Below, piece by piece: positions 11,154-20,484 of a DNA stretch of 27,611 nucleotides; position 1 is the stretch's first letter; each line of letters opens with the position of its first letter. The position numbers and the translations under genes were made by a program. Under the pieces are notes generated by a model. That model had not been told where the DNA came from, did no database searches, and worked only from the letters and a program-made list of their open reading frames with translations. This stretch comes from Plantago elongata (taxonomy: Eukaryota; Streptophyta; Magnoliopsida; Lamiales; Plantaginaceae). Where the stretch lies: positions 1 through 27,611 of the forward strand of contig JAYMSP010001936.1 in assembly GCA_036897095.1 (NCBI GenBank), written 5' to 3'.

Positions 11154-11223
11154 CTCGTGTAACTATCTTTCACCTCGGGTGGGTTAAAACTTCAGTGCAC
11201 AGTGCTGAAAATGAAAATGACAT

Positions 11224-11236
11224 CCCCTATTTGTAG
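11224..11236 (-). promoter_or_regulatory. TATA-like box of the antisense unit
   Basis: The minus strand reads CTACAAATAGGGG, close to the TATAAATAGGG of the element's own LTR promoter. It lies about 70-80 bp upstream of the candidate splice donor, which leaves room for a start site and a short first exon. Confidence 0.5.
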
Positions 11237-11240
11237 GAGG

Positions 11241-11652
11241 ATAATTTGGGCAAAACAAGCATTTATTGCTTTTCACCTTTTCATATCCACCGTTGATCTG
11301 TTTGATCAAACGATCACAATACAACTAAAAAGATGAAAAGATGTAATTGGCCACCCAAGCGTCGCTTCATATAAACAATCACTCTAGATGTGTCAACATC
11401 GGATGATGGACACATCCTATCAGATATGTTCGGGTTCGGACGTTCGAGAAATATCTCTCAAATAAAAATGGTCCTTTCTCAAAGTTACAATCTGGGGTCT
11501 TTCGCCTCAGATTGTAAGAAAAATGAGGGGGGGATTGAGATACTCTCAAAAGGACTGCAAGGACCATTAGACCCTGATTTTTTTTTCATGGAACGCATTG
11601 AACAAAAGACTTCTCCTTTTATAGTTACCAACTATCTTTTACTAAGATACTT
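11241..11652. other. Tat 3' untranslated spacer
   Basis: About 410 bp between the antisense promoter and the purine tract. A plus-strand frame from 11390 runs through the purine tract into the LTR and has no domain, so it is not called as a gene. Upstream control sequence of the antisense unit could lie here; nothing specific was recognised. Confidence 0.4.
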
Positions 11653-11666
11653 AGAAACTAGGGGGA
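11653..11666 (+). other. Polypurine tract
   Basis: AGAAACTAGGGGGA lies four bases before the 3' LTR at 11671. It would prime plus-strand synthesis. One CT interruption weakens it, but its position and G-run end are right. Confidence 0.7.
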
Positions 11667-11670
11667 CATA

Positions 11671-12487
11671 TGTTGATACGGGAATATGTCCAATCCGTTA
11701 TTTGGACATCTCGTAAATAGATCCTAAGACATCACGGTATTACAAGGACAAGGCCCCGTAGATCCGAGCCTCCGACCAATCCGAGGTCAAGCTTGGCCAA
11801 AACGTACGAGAATACCATGTTATGGATATCCGTACCAAAACGTTACATCCGAAGGGAAATAGTCCGGACAAAAATCACATATGAATACATCCAAACCTAA
11901 AGAGAACGATGTGTGGCAAATCATAGCACGTCAGTAACGGAGGCCCAATCAGTTCCGAACGTTTAGATCTGGAACTCTATCTTCGGATATATTCTCGATC
12001 AAGAAGATGACGGTGCCCTCAAATATCCTAAAAAATGACTAATCTAGCCTTGAGGCCCAAAAACTATATGGGTTATGACAATCATATAATCCATGGGCTT
12101 AATTAAGCTCTGTTGGCTTATTCTTAGCCCAACACTTGGCACTATCCAACAGGTCCAACCCTAAATAGGGATTAATCTCTATAAATAGGGCGCACTTCTC
12201 AAGGTAATGGGATAAGCTCACTTGAGCTTCTCACTCCATTATATGCTTTAGAACATTAATTATACAGAGTCGACTCATAATCACTCTCGAGTAAAGTCTC
12301 TTATACGGCTTGATCCAAGGCAAGCTAGATCTAAAGGTTCTAACCCCCACCCCCTTTAAGTCATCTGTGCAGGATCGGATCTGGGACTTCGAGTTCAAGG
12401 CTGGAGCTTGCGTCATCCGAGATGTCTCAAGTTTAAAGAGTTAGTTGATTTTTGTAATACCCGAGGGTTGGGGCTTTTACCTCAATA
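11671..12487 (+). repeat. 3' LTR of the Tat element
   Basis: It starts TGTTGATACGGG and aligns over its full length with the 5' LTR. It ends CCTCAATA, so the terminal CA has become TA. The TATA box is kept at 12180-12187. By eye there are roughly 80 differences over 815 positions, including small indels. Confidence 0.95.
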
Positions 12488-12492
12488 GTATT
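12488..12492. repeat. Target-site duplication, right copy (GTATT)
   Basis: This matches 3579-3583 exactly and marks where copia sequence resumes. Confidence 0.9.
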
Positions 12493-13310
12493 GGCTATCG
12501 TGCTATCGGGAAGGTCCTTGCCCAACAATATAAGGAAGGACAAGAACGATGGTGGAAAGCTAGAATTGCTTATAGGAATTATCAGAAGTGGAAGCAATCC
12601 CTAGCCACTGAAAATATGAATGCCAGGAATAGACGAAATTTGGCCAGAAAATCTAAGTGCTCAAAAGCAAACTCAGAAACTTGACAAGTCTCTGAAAGCA
12701 CAACGATGAACACCAAGGAACACTCCAGGAAGGAAAATCGATCTCAAATCTAACAATTCTAAATTCCTCCTTATGTTCCAAGTAGACAAAACCTACTCCT
12801 AAAAGATTCATTCAAAAATGGATTCCTACTAGTAGAACGTTTAGTCTTAGTAGTTTTATCTTTGAGACAAGAACCTAACTCCTATTTTCTGTTTTGTGCA
12901 GAACGCTTCTTGGACTAAGGCTCAATGACTATTTGATAGTGGATTCGGGAAGCACATGAGAGATAAAGCAAATATGGTCGACTACAAGGTATGCAATACT
13001 GGACCAGACATCAGGTTTGTTGGAGGATAATTAAATCCTTTCATATGATTTGGCAACGTGAAATTTGTATCTCTTACAATTTCAGACGTTTTACATGTTA
13101 AAAGATTGAAATATAATCTTTTTAGCATGAGCCAATTTGCAGATAAGGTATTTTCAGTGAAAAAAAATTAAAGTTCTGCAAATTAATTGACAATGAGTCA
13201 AAGCAGACATTCTTGGTTGCTCGGCAGATTGGAAGTTTATATGTTGTTGATTGGACATCTACCACAACTGAAAAATGTCTCATTGTGAGTCAATCAGGTC
13301 ACACTGAAGA
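12493..13310 (+). pseudogene. Copia gag end and protease remnant
   Basis: Copia coding sequence resumes in phase after the Tat insertion and stays open to a stop near 12684 (basic region with ERWWKARIAYRNYQKWKQ). The protease motif appears as FDSGFGKHMRDK near 12933, equivalent to the copia LDSGCSRHMTGD. The Asp-Ser-Gly is kept, while the following Cys-Ser-Arg is not. The downstream strands are VKFVSLTISDVLHVKRLKYN and LFSMSQFADK (13060-13150), the usual linker to integrase. Several frame changes occur, so no product is expected. Confidence 0.8.
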
Positions 13311-14527
13311 ACCTGGTTATGGCACAATAGAATGAGTCACTTGAATTTCAAAACTCTGAACAAACTTGGCAAGAAAAAGTTAGTGGTGGGATTACCCAAA
13401 ACGACTTTCATAAAGGATGGAGTCTTCTCTGCTTGTCAAATTGGGAAAAAATCCAAAACCTCCTTCAAGTCCACAACCAGACATTCTAGCGTTAGACCAC
13501 TGCAACTTTTACATATGGATCTCTTTGAATCATCTGTAACTAGTTATGCAGGCAAAAAGTATGATTTGGTGGTGGTAGATTACTACTACTCAAGGTTTAT
13601 CCGGGTTGTCTTTCTTAAACAAAATATGATGCTAGGGTGGAGATATCAATCTTACTGAACAAGCTTGAAGTCATAAAAAATGTCAAGGTATCTACAATTA
13701 GAACAGGCCATGAAACTGAATTTGTCAACCTATACATAAAAGAGTTCTACACCTGTAAAGGTATGCAACATGAACTATCACCTGTAAGAACACCACAACA
13801 TATGGTGTTGCCGAAAGGAAGAATAGGACCCTTAAAGAAGCTTTAGAGACTATGCTAGCTGACAATGAAAGAAGTAAAATTTATTGGGTTGAAACTGTAA
13901 ATACAACATGCTACACTCAGAACAGATGCTTGATATACAAACACCATGATTAAAATCCTTATGAGCTTTTGGTTTGTAGACCCTCTAATATCAAGCATCT
14001 AAAAGTGTTTGGTTGTAAATATTTTATTCTTAACAATGAAAAAGAATATTTGATAACTTTTCAACCAAAGACAGATGACGGTGTATTTCTTGGTTATTCT
14101 ATGAATAGCAAAGCCTACAGAGTTTACACCAAAAGAACAAAGAAGATTGAATAATCAGTTCATGTGATATTCTATGAAGGTAGCTACAAAATACCCCTTG
14201 ATGAAGAACTCTCATGTAGATAGGTTTAAGGAACTAATGATCAAGGATTCGGAAGAAGAACCCTTAGTTCGGAAAAACCCCGTTGTGGAATGGAGGATAA
14301 TAATGATGGAGAAAAGCATGATATGCCTATTAACAACCAGATGACTCTAAGACATGATGAAGAATTTCCTATGAGAATTCGTTAAATGGAAACTGAGAAT
14401 ATTCATCGTAGAGACGTTTCTGGAAATGACCCCTCTGAAAGTCACATTCCAGACAACTCTCACATTGAACAAGTGTCGGATATTTATCGCACCTCCAATG
14501 TGAAAAATATCTCAGGTAGTGAAGAAG
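13311..14527 (+). pseudogene. Copia integrase, catalytic residue lost
   Basis: The HHCC zinc region shows HNRMSHLNFKTLNKL, then GVFSACQIGKKSK, where the first Cys of the CX2C pair has become Phe. The core follows with PLQLLHMDLFESS (first Asp) and KKYDLVVVDYYYSRF. The second catalytic Asp is gone: IRTGHETEF stands where copia has IRSDHGREF. The Glu is still seen in GVAERKNRT near 13806, in another frame. The C-terminal part is good: NIKHLKVFGCKYFILNNEKE and GVFLGYSMNSKAYRVY (13986-14140). The frame from 14386 is open to the solo-LTR insertion at 14527. Confidence 0.85.
14523..14527. repeat. Target-site duplication, left copy (AGAAG)
   Basis: AGAAG directly precedes the inserted solo LTR and recurs at 17198-17202. 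Leaving out 14528-17202 joins GAAGAAG to TATCC and keeps the copia frame, which independently supports these limits. Confidence 0.85.
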
Positions 14528-17197
14528 TTCACGCCCCAAAATCAAAATACTTTGGTGCGACCGGCCGTCTATCGTGAAATGAGCTCACGCCAAGACAAAG
14601 CCTCAATTTAGTTTACAAAACAGTTTGAAAAAGGTAATTCAGAGCGTCTAAAACACAAATACAGTTCTAGAAATATCAAACTAGTTACAGACTTCAGAAA
14701 TTACAAAACTACACTCAATACCACTAGCTTCTCTAACCGACTTGCCTCCACTAGCAACCTTTTCCAAACCAGAATCACTCAGACAACTAGAAAAAAAAGT
14801 GTAAGGGTGAATCTCCTGGCACTTTTACCGGATCAAGCAGAGTAGTAAAATTATATATGTATATATACATTCCACAATATCAGTCACATATCCAGAGAAC
14901 AATTCATGGAGTATTTATAATAGAACAGTAGTTTCAAAAAAGTTAGCTCAACAGAGTCACACTATGACAACTAGTATATGTCTGATGGCACAGAGGTCGG
15001 CACAAATGAAATAACCATAAGTTCCCCACTAAAGGAACACATACAGAAAGTCATACATAATCACCGTCTGAGACGGGCCCAGAATTCATAGGCAAAAACT
15101 GTGAGCTCAAAAAATATTTAATTATGCATGCATCAAAAAATATTTTTATCACACGCCACATGCATCAAAAAATCATACTTTAGGGAATTCACATACTTGA
15201 TCCTCTTTGAATAGAATATTATATCAAATCCCTTTACATGATATAATAATTATAAGTTACTTATAAATCGTAAAACTACACATATACTTTTTATATACCG
15301 AAAATAGAAGCAAAAGTATTAGAACATCCCCCTTACCTGAAAGACGACTCGAAATTGAGCTTAATTAACTAAACACCAACCATTCATCTAACTTGCAACT
15401 CGAACCTTGAAAACCACTACTATAATGTAAACAACCCAAAATAAATACCGAAACGTAAATAAATCAGTCGTTGGTGATGTCACGAATTTGAAAAATCAAT
15501 TTGGAAAGAATTATATTGTATTAGAACCATAAAATTACCTTCGGGCACTACAATCTCCATTATCGATAACTGAAGAAGAATTAGTAAATTCCATGAGCGA
15601 TTAGACAATGGAGAGATTTTTTTAGGGGAAATAATGTATTATATTAATCAATCATCATCAAACAAAGTATCTGGGTTGTTAAAAGGAAAACCACCAGAGC
15701 CACTGCTATCTACCGAAAAGTCATTGGCCAGCATATGAGCTGCCTTATTGCAATGTCTACTAACATAAATACAGGAACAGGAAACAAAATTAGTAGTGAT
15801 ACTCTTGGTTTCTTCAATCAGATGTCCACATCCAGAGAACGAAGGTCCTAGCTATTTCAATTGGCGAATGACATTGATATTATCTCCTTCCACAATCACC
15901 CTATCCAGTCGCAGTTGACGTGCAAGATGTGTAGCAAGGTTTGCCGCTAACGCCTCTGCATATTCCGGGTCTTGAATGAAAGGAACTCTCTTCGATTGTC
16001 AAGCAACAATTTCTCCATCTTCTCCTCATGCAACGATCCCCATATTCGCTCCTTCCGGCTGTGTCTTAATTGATGCATCAAAGTTGATTTTAATGTGGCC
16101 GGTTAGAGGTGGCTGCCATCTCGGTGTGTTGTTTGGTGGTCTTGAGCTGGTGAAGCGTGAATGAGCCTCCATGTATCTAGTAGTGTATTGTTCGACAAAG
16201 AATTTGGAGTCTAGCGGGTTGTACCCAGCTTTGTCGTGCATAATTCTATTCCAGTTTCCCCAGATGCTCCATAGAGAAACCACGAACAGTTCGAATTCCT
16301 CCTGCTAGATTTTTCCTTTGATATGAACAATCCAATCTCAAACATGTTGCTCATATGTGGGAAACGAAAAATAAGTGAACTGCGTTACACCCCAGAGACA
16401 TCGAGCAAACTCACAGTCAGTAAACAAATGCCGCACCGACTCCGGTGCACAATGACAAATAGGGCAACCAATCTCAGAACTGATTTTTCGTTTAAACAAA
16501 TTATCAAGAGTACGCATAGCATTTTTCAATAATCGCCACAAAAAAACACGAATTTTATTCGGGACTCTGATTTTCCACTCCCAACTCTAGTTATTGGGCA
16601 CGCTGCTACTAGCTGACCCAGTTTGATCTTGCTGCTCCTGCTTCTTAACTCTCAGGTATAGCAAGTAGGCACTGAGGACGGTGTACAGGCCAGTCTTACT
16701 GTGGTGCCAAATCCTTCGATCATCAACACTAGTCGAACCTAGTGGGATGCGTAATATGTCACCAACATCCTCCTCCCAGAAAATGTATCTCACTCGTTCC
16801 TCATCCCACTTGTTTTCACCTGCCACACACAAACTACTTACAGTAGTATACCCAAAATGCATCAAATCTGGAGTAAAAGCTTTCAACTGAAACTCCCTCG
16901 GGGTCCAATTATCTTTCCAAATGTTCACAGACTCACCATCTCCTATTCTCCATCTCACCCCTTTCTTAACGATCTCGATATCACTAAAAATGCTTTTCCA
17001 AGTGTAAGAGACATTATGGAAGGGGCAAAAAGTTAATTCGGCAAAATCTGAGTTATTAGGTTTAGAAAATCATTTTACATATTGGCTAGGACCTAAAAGA
17101 GTTGAAACTTGAGTTAAAAAATAGTACGAGGATCTGTCGACTATAATAATATAGATTTTAAAATAATAAAATAAAAATAAAAATACGGGTTCTTACA
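14528..17197 (-). mobile_element. Chromovirus-like solo LTR, carrying a LINE
   Basis: On the minus strand the insert starts TGTAAGAACCCGTATTTT at 17197, the typical start of gypsy chromovirus (Tekay/Del-like) LTRs. It ends GATTTTGGGGCGTGAA at 14528, where CGTGACA would be expected. Five-base TSDs flank it. No primer-binding site, gag or pol is inside, so it is a solo LTR left by LTR-LTR recombination. A TATA-like GGTATATAAA lies at about 15289-15298 on the minus strand. Without the nested LINE the LTR would be about 1.28 kb. The lineage name rests on the end sequences only. Confidence 0.75.
15617..17008 (-). mobile_element. 5'-truncated LINE (ORF2 3' half) inside the solo LTR
   Basis: Reading leftward, the ORF2 remains start with SYTWKSIFSDIEIVKKGVRW, RIGDGESVNIWKDNW and other post-RT sequence (17005-16587). 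The reverse-transcriptase zinc-binding region follows (GCPICHCAPESVRHLFTDCE, 16541-16338). The RNase H domain comes next (INFDASIKTQ near 16080, DPEYAEALAANLATHLARQ near 15960, VIVEGDN near 15900). Its Asp, Glu and Asp are recognisable despite frame breaks. The 3' end is an A7 tract (15617-15623 on the plus strand). Possible imperfect target duplications, AGACAATGGAGAG (from 15603) and AGACATTATGGAAG (from 17009), flank it. Endonuclease and RT core are absent, a usual result of 5' truncation. Confidence 0.82.
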
Positions 17198-17202
17198 AGA
17201 AG
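17198..17202. repeat. Target-site duplication, right copy (AGAAG)
   Basis: Same five bases as 14523-14527, placed directly after the ...GGGTTCTTACA end of the solo LTR. Confidence 0.85.
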
Positions 17203-18800
17203 TATCCAGTCATAACCATTGTGATTCACATTCAAATCACGTTGATAGTTATCCTACTAGTTCAAGACCTATAATGAAATGGATAAGAGATCATCCTGCG
17301 AAGGATGTGATAGGTCATATTGATCAAGGTGTTAGAACTAGGAGAGCAATAGTTGAAAATGCTAATTCTCTCTTTGGATGTTTCATCTCGGATATTGAAC
17401 CTAAAACTATTGAGGATGCATTAAAAGATCAAGATTGAATCTCTGCAATGCAAGAAGAGTTGGATCAATTTGAGAGAAATAAGGTCTGGAAACTGGTTTC
17501 ATATGTAGAAGGAATATCTGTGATTGATACTAAGTGCGTTTTTCAGAAGCAAAATGAATGAGTCTGGTGGAATACAGAAACAAAGTAAGGTTGGTTGCCA
17601 AGAGATTTACCCAGACTGAAGGTCTTGACTTTGACGAGTCATATGCACCAGTTGCAAGATTGGATGCGATAAGACTCTTGCTTGCCTTTGCAGCTCATAA
17701 TGACTTTAAGGTTTACGAAATTGATATAAAGAGTGCATTTCTAAATGGTGAACTTGCTGAGCTAGTCCATGTTGATCAACCACCAGGCTTTGAAGTTTCC
17801 TCATAAAGTATAATGGTCTATAAGCTTCAGATAGCTCTATATGGACCGAAACAGGCTCTAAGAGCATGGTATGACACTATATTCGGATCTAAAGACAAGC
17901 AACTTTGTGATGACTTTGAAAATCTCATGAAAAGAAAATTTGAGATGAGCATGATGGGAGAATTGAACTACTTCAAAGGATTCCAAGTCAAACAACTTGA
18001 TGATGGAATATTCATTAGTCAAACAAATTATGCAAAGGAAATGCTCAACAAGTTTAATCTCAAACCTTCTGAAAAGAATGCTAAGATACTTCAAAGAATG
18101 CTAAGAATTGAACTACTTCAAAGGATTTCAAGTCAAGCAACTCGATGAATTCATTAGTCAAACAAATTATGCAAAGGAAATGCTCAACAAGTTTAATCTC
18201 AAACCTTCTGAAAAGAATGCTAAGATACCTATCAACTTACGAACCAAAATGACTTGTACTGAATCTGACAGGAGTATTGAAGAACGTATGTATAGGAAAT
18301 TGATAGGTTCACTACTCTACCTTACAACAAGTAGACCATATATTCAATATGCAGTTGGTGTGTGTGATGGGTTACAGACAATTCCAATACAATCACATTT
18401 CAACATTGCTATGAAATATTAAGGTATGTTAAAAGTACTGTAGGTGTTGGGTTATGGTATCAAAAATAAAGTGGATTGAGTTTAGTTGTCTATTTTGACG
18501 CAGACTATGCTGGATCAATGCTCGATAGGAAAAGTACTTCAGGAACTTGTTAGTTTATGGGAACTAGACTTATCTCATGGTTTAGCAAGAAGCAAAACTC
18601 AATTGCTACTTCTACCATAGAGGCTGAATATACTGATGCTGGGTGTTGTGCATCACATATTTGTGGATACATCAACAACTCAGAGACTATGAACTCAATG
18701 AAGAGAAAATTCCCATTTTCTGTGACAACACAAGTGCTATTGTGATTACTCAGAATCCTAACTTTTATTTGATGTTAATCACCACTTCATAACAGACATC
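17203..18800 (+). pseudogene. Copia reverse transcriptase and RNase H, palm deleted
   Basis: The frame restarts with DSYPTSSRPIMKWIRDHPAK and TRRAIVENANSLFGCFIS. RT motifs follow: EELDQFERNKVWKLV, then RLVAKRFTQTEGLDFDESYA and YEIDIKSAFLNGEL (17585-17755), and LYGPKQALRAWYDT. The next residues, IFGSKDKQLCDDFENLM, normally come right after YVDDI, so the catalytic YVDD block has been deleted at about 17876. A 145-bp tandem duplication follows. RNase H shows YFDADYAGSMLDRKSTSGTC, TRLISWFSKKQNSIATSTIEAEY and FCDNTSAIVITQNP, ending with DVNHHFITD. Homology stops at about 18800, with no 3' LTR. Stops near 17436 and 17803 and frameshifts are present. Confidence 0.87.
17961..18245 (+). repeat. 145-bp tandem duplication within copia RT
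   Basis: AATTGAACTACTTCAAAGGA occurs at 17961 and at 18106, and the following sequence matches to about 18235. Copies are nearly identical apart from a deletion of about nine bases (GATGATGGAATATTC versus GATGAATTC) and a one-base loss. The duplication repeats the segment for NYFKGFQVKQL through LKPSEKNAK and shifts the frame. Confidence 0.9.
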
Positions 18801-19401
18801 CAGCAGGTTTTAAATCTTGAACCGTAAAAGTTGGACCCATAGCCCATGCTAGTTTTGTAAGGATTTCCATACTGGCCATAGAACTTGTTGGGATACATTC
18901 CACTTGCGTAATCACCAGTGTTCAAGCCAGGCAGTGACCTTGGGTGGTGATAACTCATGAGATGGGATTGATAATTTTAATTCTTGGTTAAGGCAGCATC
19001 ATTTTCGTTAGAAAGAGATGAGTTCATGGCTGAATTGGTTAATGATCTTGACGCATCGGTGAAGTATCGATTGCCATACCACATTGCTGACTAGGATCAA
19101 TTCCCTGATAAGCTACTGCTTCAGGCAGAGAACCCCTCCGGTTGGTAACATTCGTACTATAAGACTGGTTCTGATATGTTGTTCGCCTGGTGACAGTACC
19201 ATTGGATACCTTTGCACCGCTTCCTTTGGCAATCACACTTGATTTTGACTTTATGGAATACACAGACAATGGTGCAGCCTGCTCACCAGTAACTGAGGTG
19301 GTTATCTCACCTTTCGCTGGGATAGCTGGACTGGTATATGCAAGGCGGACCTGCCCATGGGCTTGGGTAGTCTCAAGCCCACCAAGATAATCATGTAACA
19401 T
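18801..19401 (-). pseudogene. ECT-type YTH-domain protein gene fragment, middle part
   Basis: The minus strand is open from 19401 and reads YTSPAIPAKGEITTSVTGEQ, then KGSGAKVSNGTVTRRTTYQN and NRRGSLPEAVAYQGIDPSQQ. After a frameshift comes SLTNSAMNSSLSNENDAALT, a TAA, then SYHHPRSLPGLNTGDYASG and MYPNKFYGQYGNPYKTSMGY. These match the low-complexity middle of plant ECT proteins (m6A readers such as ECT2), which precedes the YTH domain. Similarity ends near WMSV at about 18795, exactly where copia RNase H ends. The YTH domain itself is absent from the window. The fragment is therefore truncated and non-functional as a reader. I rely on memory of the family for this match. Confidence 0.72.
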
Positions 19402-19490
19402 GTATTATATGTATTTATCTTAAACGGTTAAAGGATGACTCGAACCCCTTGCATATTGGTTGGAGGTTACCAACTGAGCTGTGTTTCGTT
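19400..19490 (-). mobile_element. SINE-like tRNA-derived head
   Basis: The minus strand carries an A-box-like AGCTCAGTTGGTAACC (19465-19480) and a B box GGGGTTCGAGTC (19437-19448), spaced as in a tRNA gene. The anticodon arm cannot be folded well, so it is not a functional tRNA. It is probably the pol III promoter part of a plant SINE inserted in the ECT fragment. The 3' end is unclear. Confidence 0.6.
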
Positions 19491-19524
19491 GTCGCAGTAT
19501 ATGTATATTACATCAATGTTTTAC

Positions 19525-19665
19525 AGTTTGTCCCAGTGGTTAGACTGTCTTGTTTATTTAAGATTGGTTAGGTGTTCGATTCTTGTTGATGTTGAGTTTT
19601 ATTCCTTTTTCATTTCTTGCATATATTCTAAGTTTAAACTCCAATTTTCACATGAAAAAAAATTA
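19525..19665 (+). mobile_element. Second SINE-like element, opposite orientation
   Basis: The plus strand shows an A-box-like CCCAGTGGTTAGACTG (19532-19547) and a B box GGTGTTCGATTCTTG (19571-19585), followed by a short T-rich body and A8 (19655-19662). The total of about 140 bp fits a short plant SINE. No clear target duplication was found. Confidence 0.55.
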
Positions 19666-19823
19666 ATATTTTGTATCAAGTTTATTGTATTTTCACATAA
19701 ATAAATATAACATATATATAACCTAACGTTTACGCATTATTATAGTTAGGTTTTTTCTTTTAATTAGGAAAAGATAACAAATTGATTATTACAACTTTTA
19801 AATTAGCCCACCAGAAGATAAAT

Positions 19824-20036
19824 TTATATAAATTTATAGATCCTCCTTGGTATATGGACTAATTTAGACACAGGAGTGACAAACTTATTCTCTGCCTGAC
19901 CATTCGCCAAGTTGTTCGAATCGACTGATTGCTTTTTGTTAGCTTCTGGCACTTCCATACCCTTCGTCTTGGCATCCAAAGACAAGTTCTGCAACAAACC
20001 TGCAGCCTGATCTGCTTGAGGAGCAACAACTACCAT
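19824..20036 (-). pseudogene. ECT-type gene fragment, N-terminal part
   Basis: The ATG at 20034-20036 opens a 70-residue frame that starts MVVVAPQADQAAGLLQNLSL, followed by DAKTKGMEVPEANKKQSVDS and KFVTPVS. This matches the start of plant ECT proteins (M-x-x-VAPxADQAAxLLQxLSLD). Similarity fades after KFVTPVS; the last residues before the stop at 19824-19826 are not ECT-like. The part that should follow (the Tyr/Gly-rich segment before residue 150 or so) is missing. Its place is taken by the two SINE-like elements and AT-rich DNA. With the fragment at 18801-19401 this is one broken gene copy on the minus strand. Confidence 0.72.
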
Positions 20037-20484
20037 GATTCTTGATCTGATAGATACTTGCTTGTTACAAGGTTGCTGCCTAGAGTGCTGCTAGAGCAGC
20101 ACAATAATCGTTTGGCATGTCACAACGCTAATTAGGGTAAATCAACAACATTATCGTTACATGATTCCTGCTAGCTATGTTGTTTTCAGTCACCACACGA
20201 TAATTCCCTCTCACATATTCGGTTCACAAATTAATAAATTTTCTACTAGTTTATCATTTTTGCTGAATTTATGATCAGTTATTATTTTGGTAAAGAGGAT
20301 TACGTTATAAACCCGTCACATATGATACATTCGGTAAAAAAGACCATAATGCTTCTTACATCAGAAACATGAAACAACAAAACAATAACCCCAAGATACA
20401 TCAATCTAACACACAACACCCTAAGAGACCACAGCATCTATAGTATTGTCAAAACATCAAATAATAATGGTAAACTTACACTGT
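20037..20484. other. Intergenic: ECT upstream and glutaredoxin gene 3' flank
   Basis: About 450 bp between the ATG of the ECT fragment and the stop codon of the glutaredoxin-like gene. Its right part should contain the 3' UTR of the latter. No convincing AATAAA on the minus strand and no other gene was seen. Confidence 0.5.

Larger units (their letters stand above)
3584..12487 (+). mobile_element. Complete but dead Tat-lineage Ty3/gypsy element (8.9 kb)
   Basis: The element has two similar LTRs, a 5-bp TSD, a primer-binding site, gag, protease, reverse transcriptase, RNase H, a second RNase H, integrase, an antisense ORF, a weak purine tract and the 3' LTR. The second, archaeal-type RNase H between the first RNase H and integrase is the hallmark of the Tat lineage (Ogre, Retand, Grande, RIRE2). 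The LTRs agree at about 90 percent by eye. With plant substitution rates of 0.7 to 1.3 x 10^-8 per site per year that implies insertion several million years ago. Every coding region has stops or frameshifts and the reverse transcriptase is internally deleted, so movement would need help from another copy. Confidence 0.95.
1519..18800 (+). mobile_element. Old Sirevirus-like Ty1/copia element, split by two insertions
   Basis: Domains follow the Ty1/copia order on the plus strand: gag, protease, integrase, reverse transcriptase, RNase H. They occupy 1519-3583, 12493-14527 and 17203-18800. The gaps are a complete Tat element and a solo LTR, each flanked by a 5-bp target duplication. Neither copia LTR is present: the left end starts inside gag next to gypsy LTR sequence, and the right end stops just after the RNase H tail next to an ECT gene fragment. 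A long gag with a coiled-coil region suggests the Sirevirus lineage, though only motifs support that name. Many stops and frameshifts make it non-functional. It is older than both insertions. Confidence 0.85.

Noticed and set aside
11390..11716. A 108-codon plus-strand frame before the Tat 3' LTR
   Set aside because: It runs across the polypurine tract into the LTR and has no similarity to known retroelement proteins.
19437..19585. Functional tRNA genes
   Set aside because: A and B boxes are present, but acceptor and anticodon stems do not pair; SINE heads explain them better.
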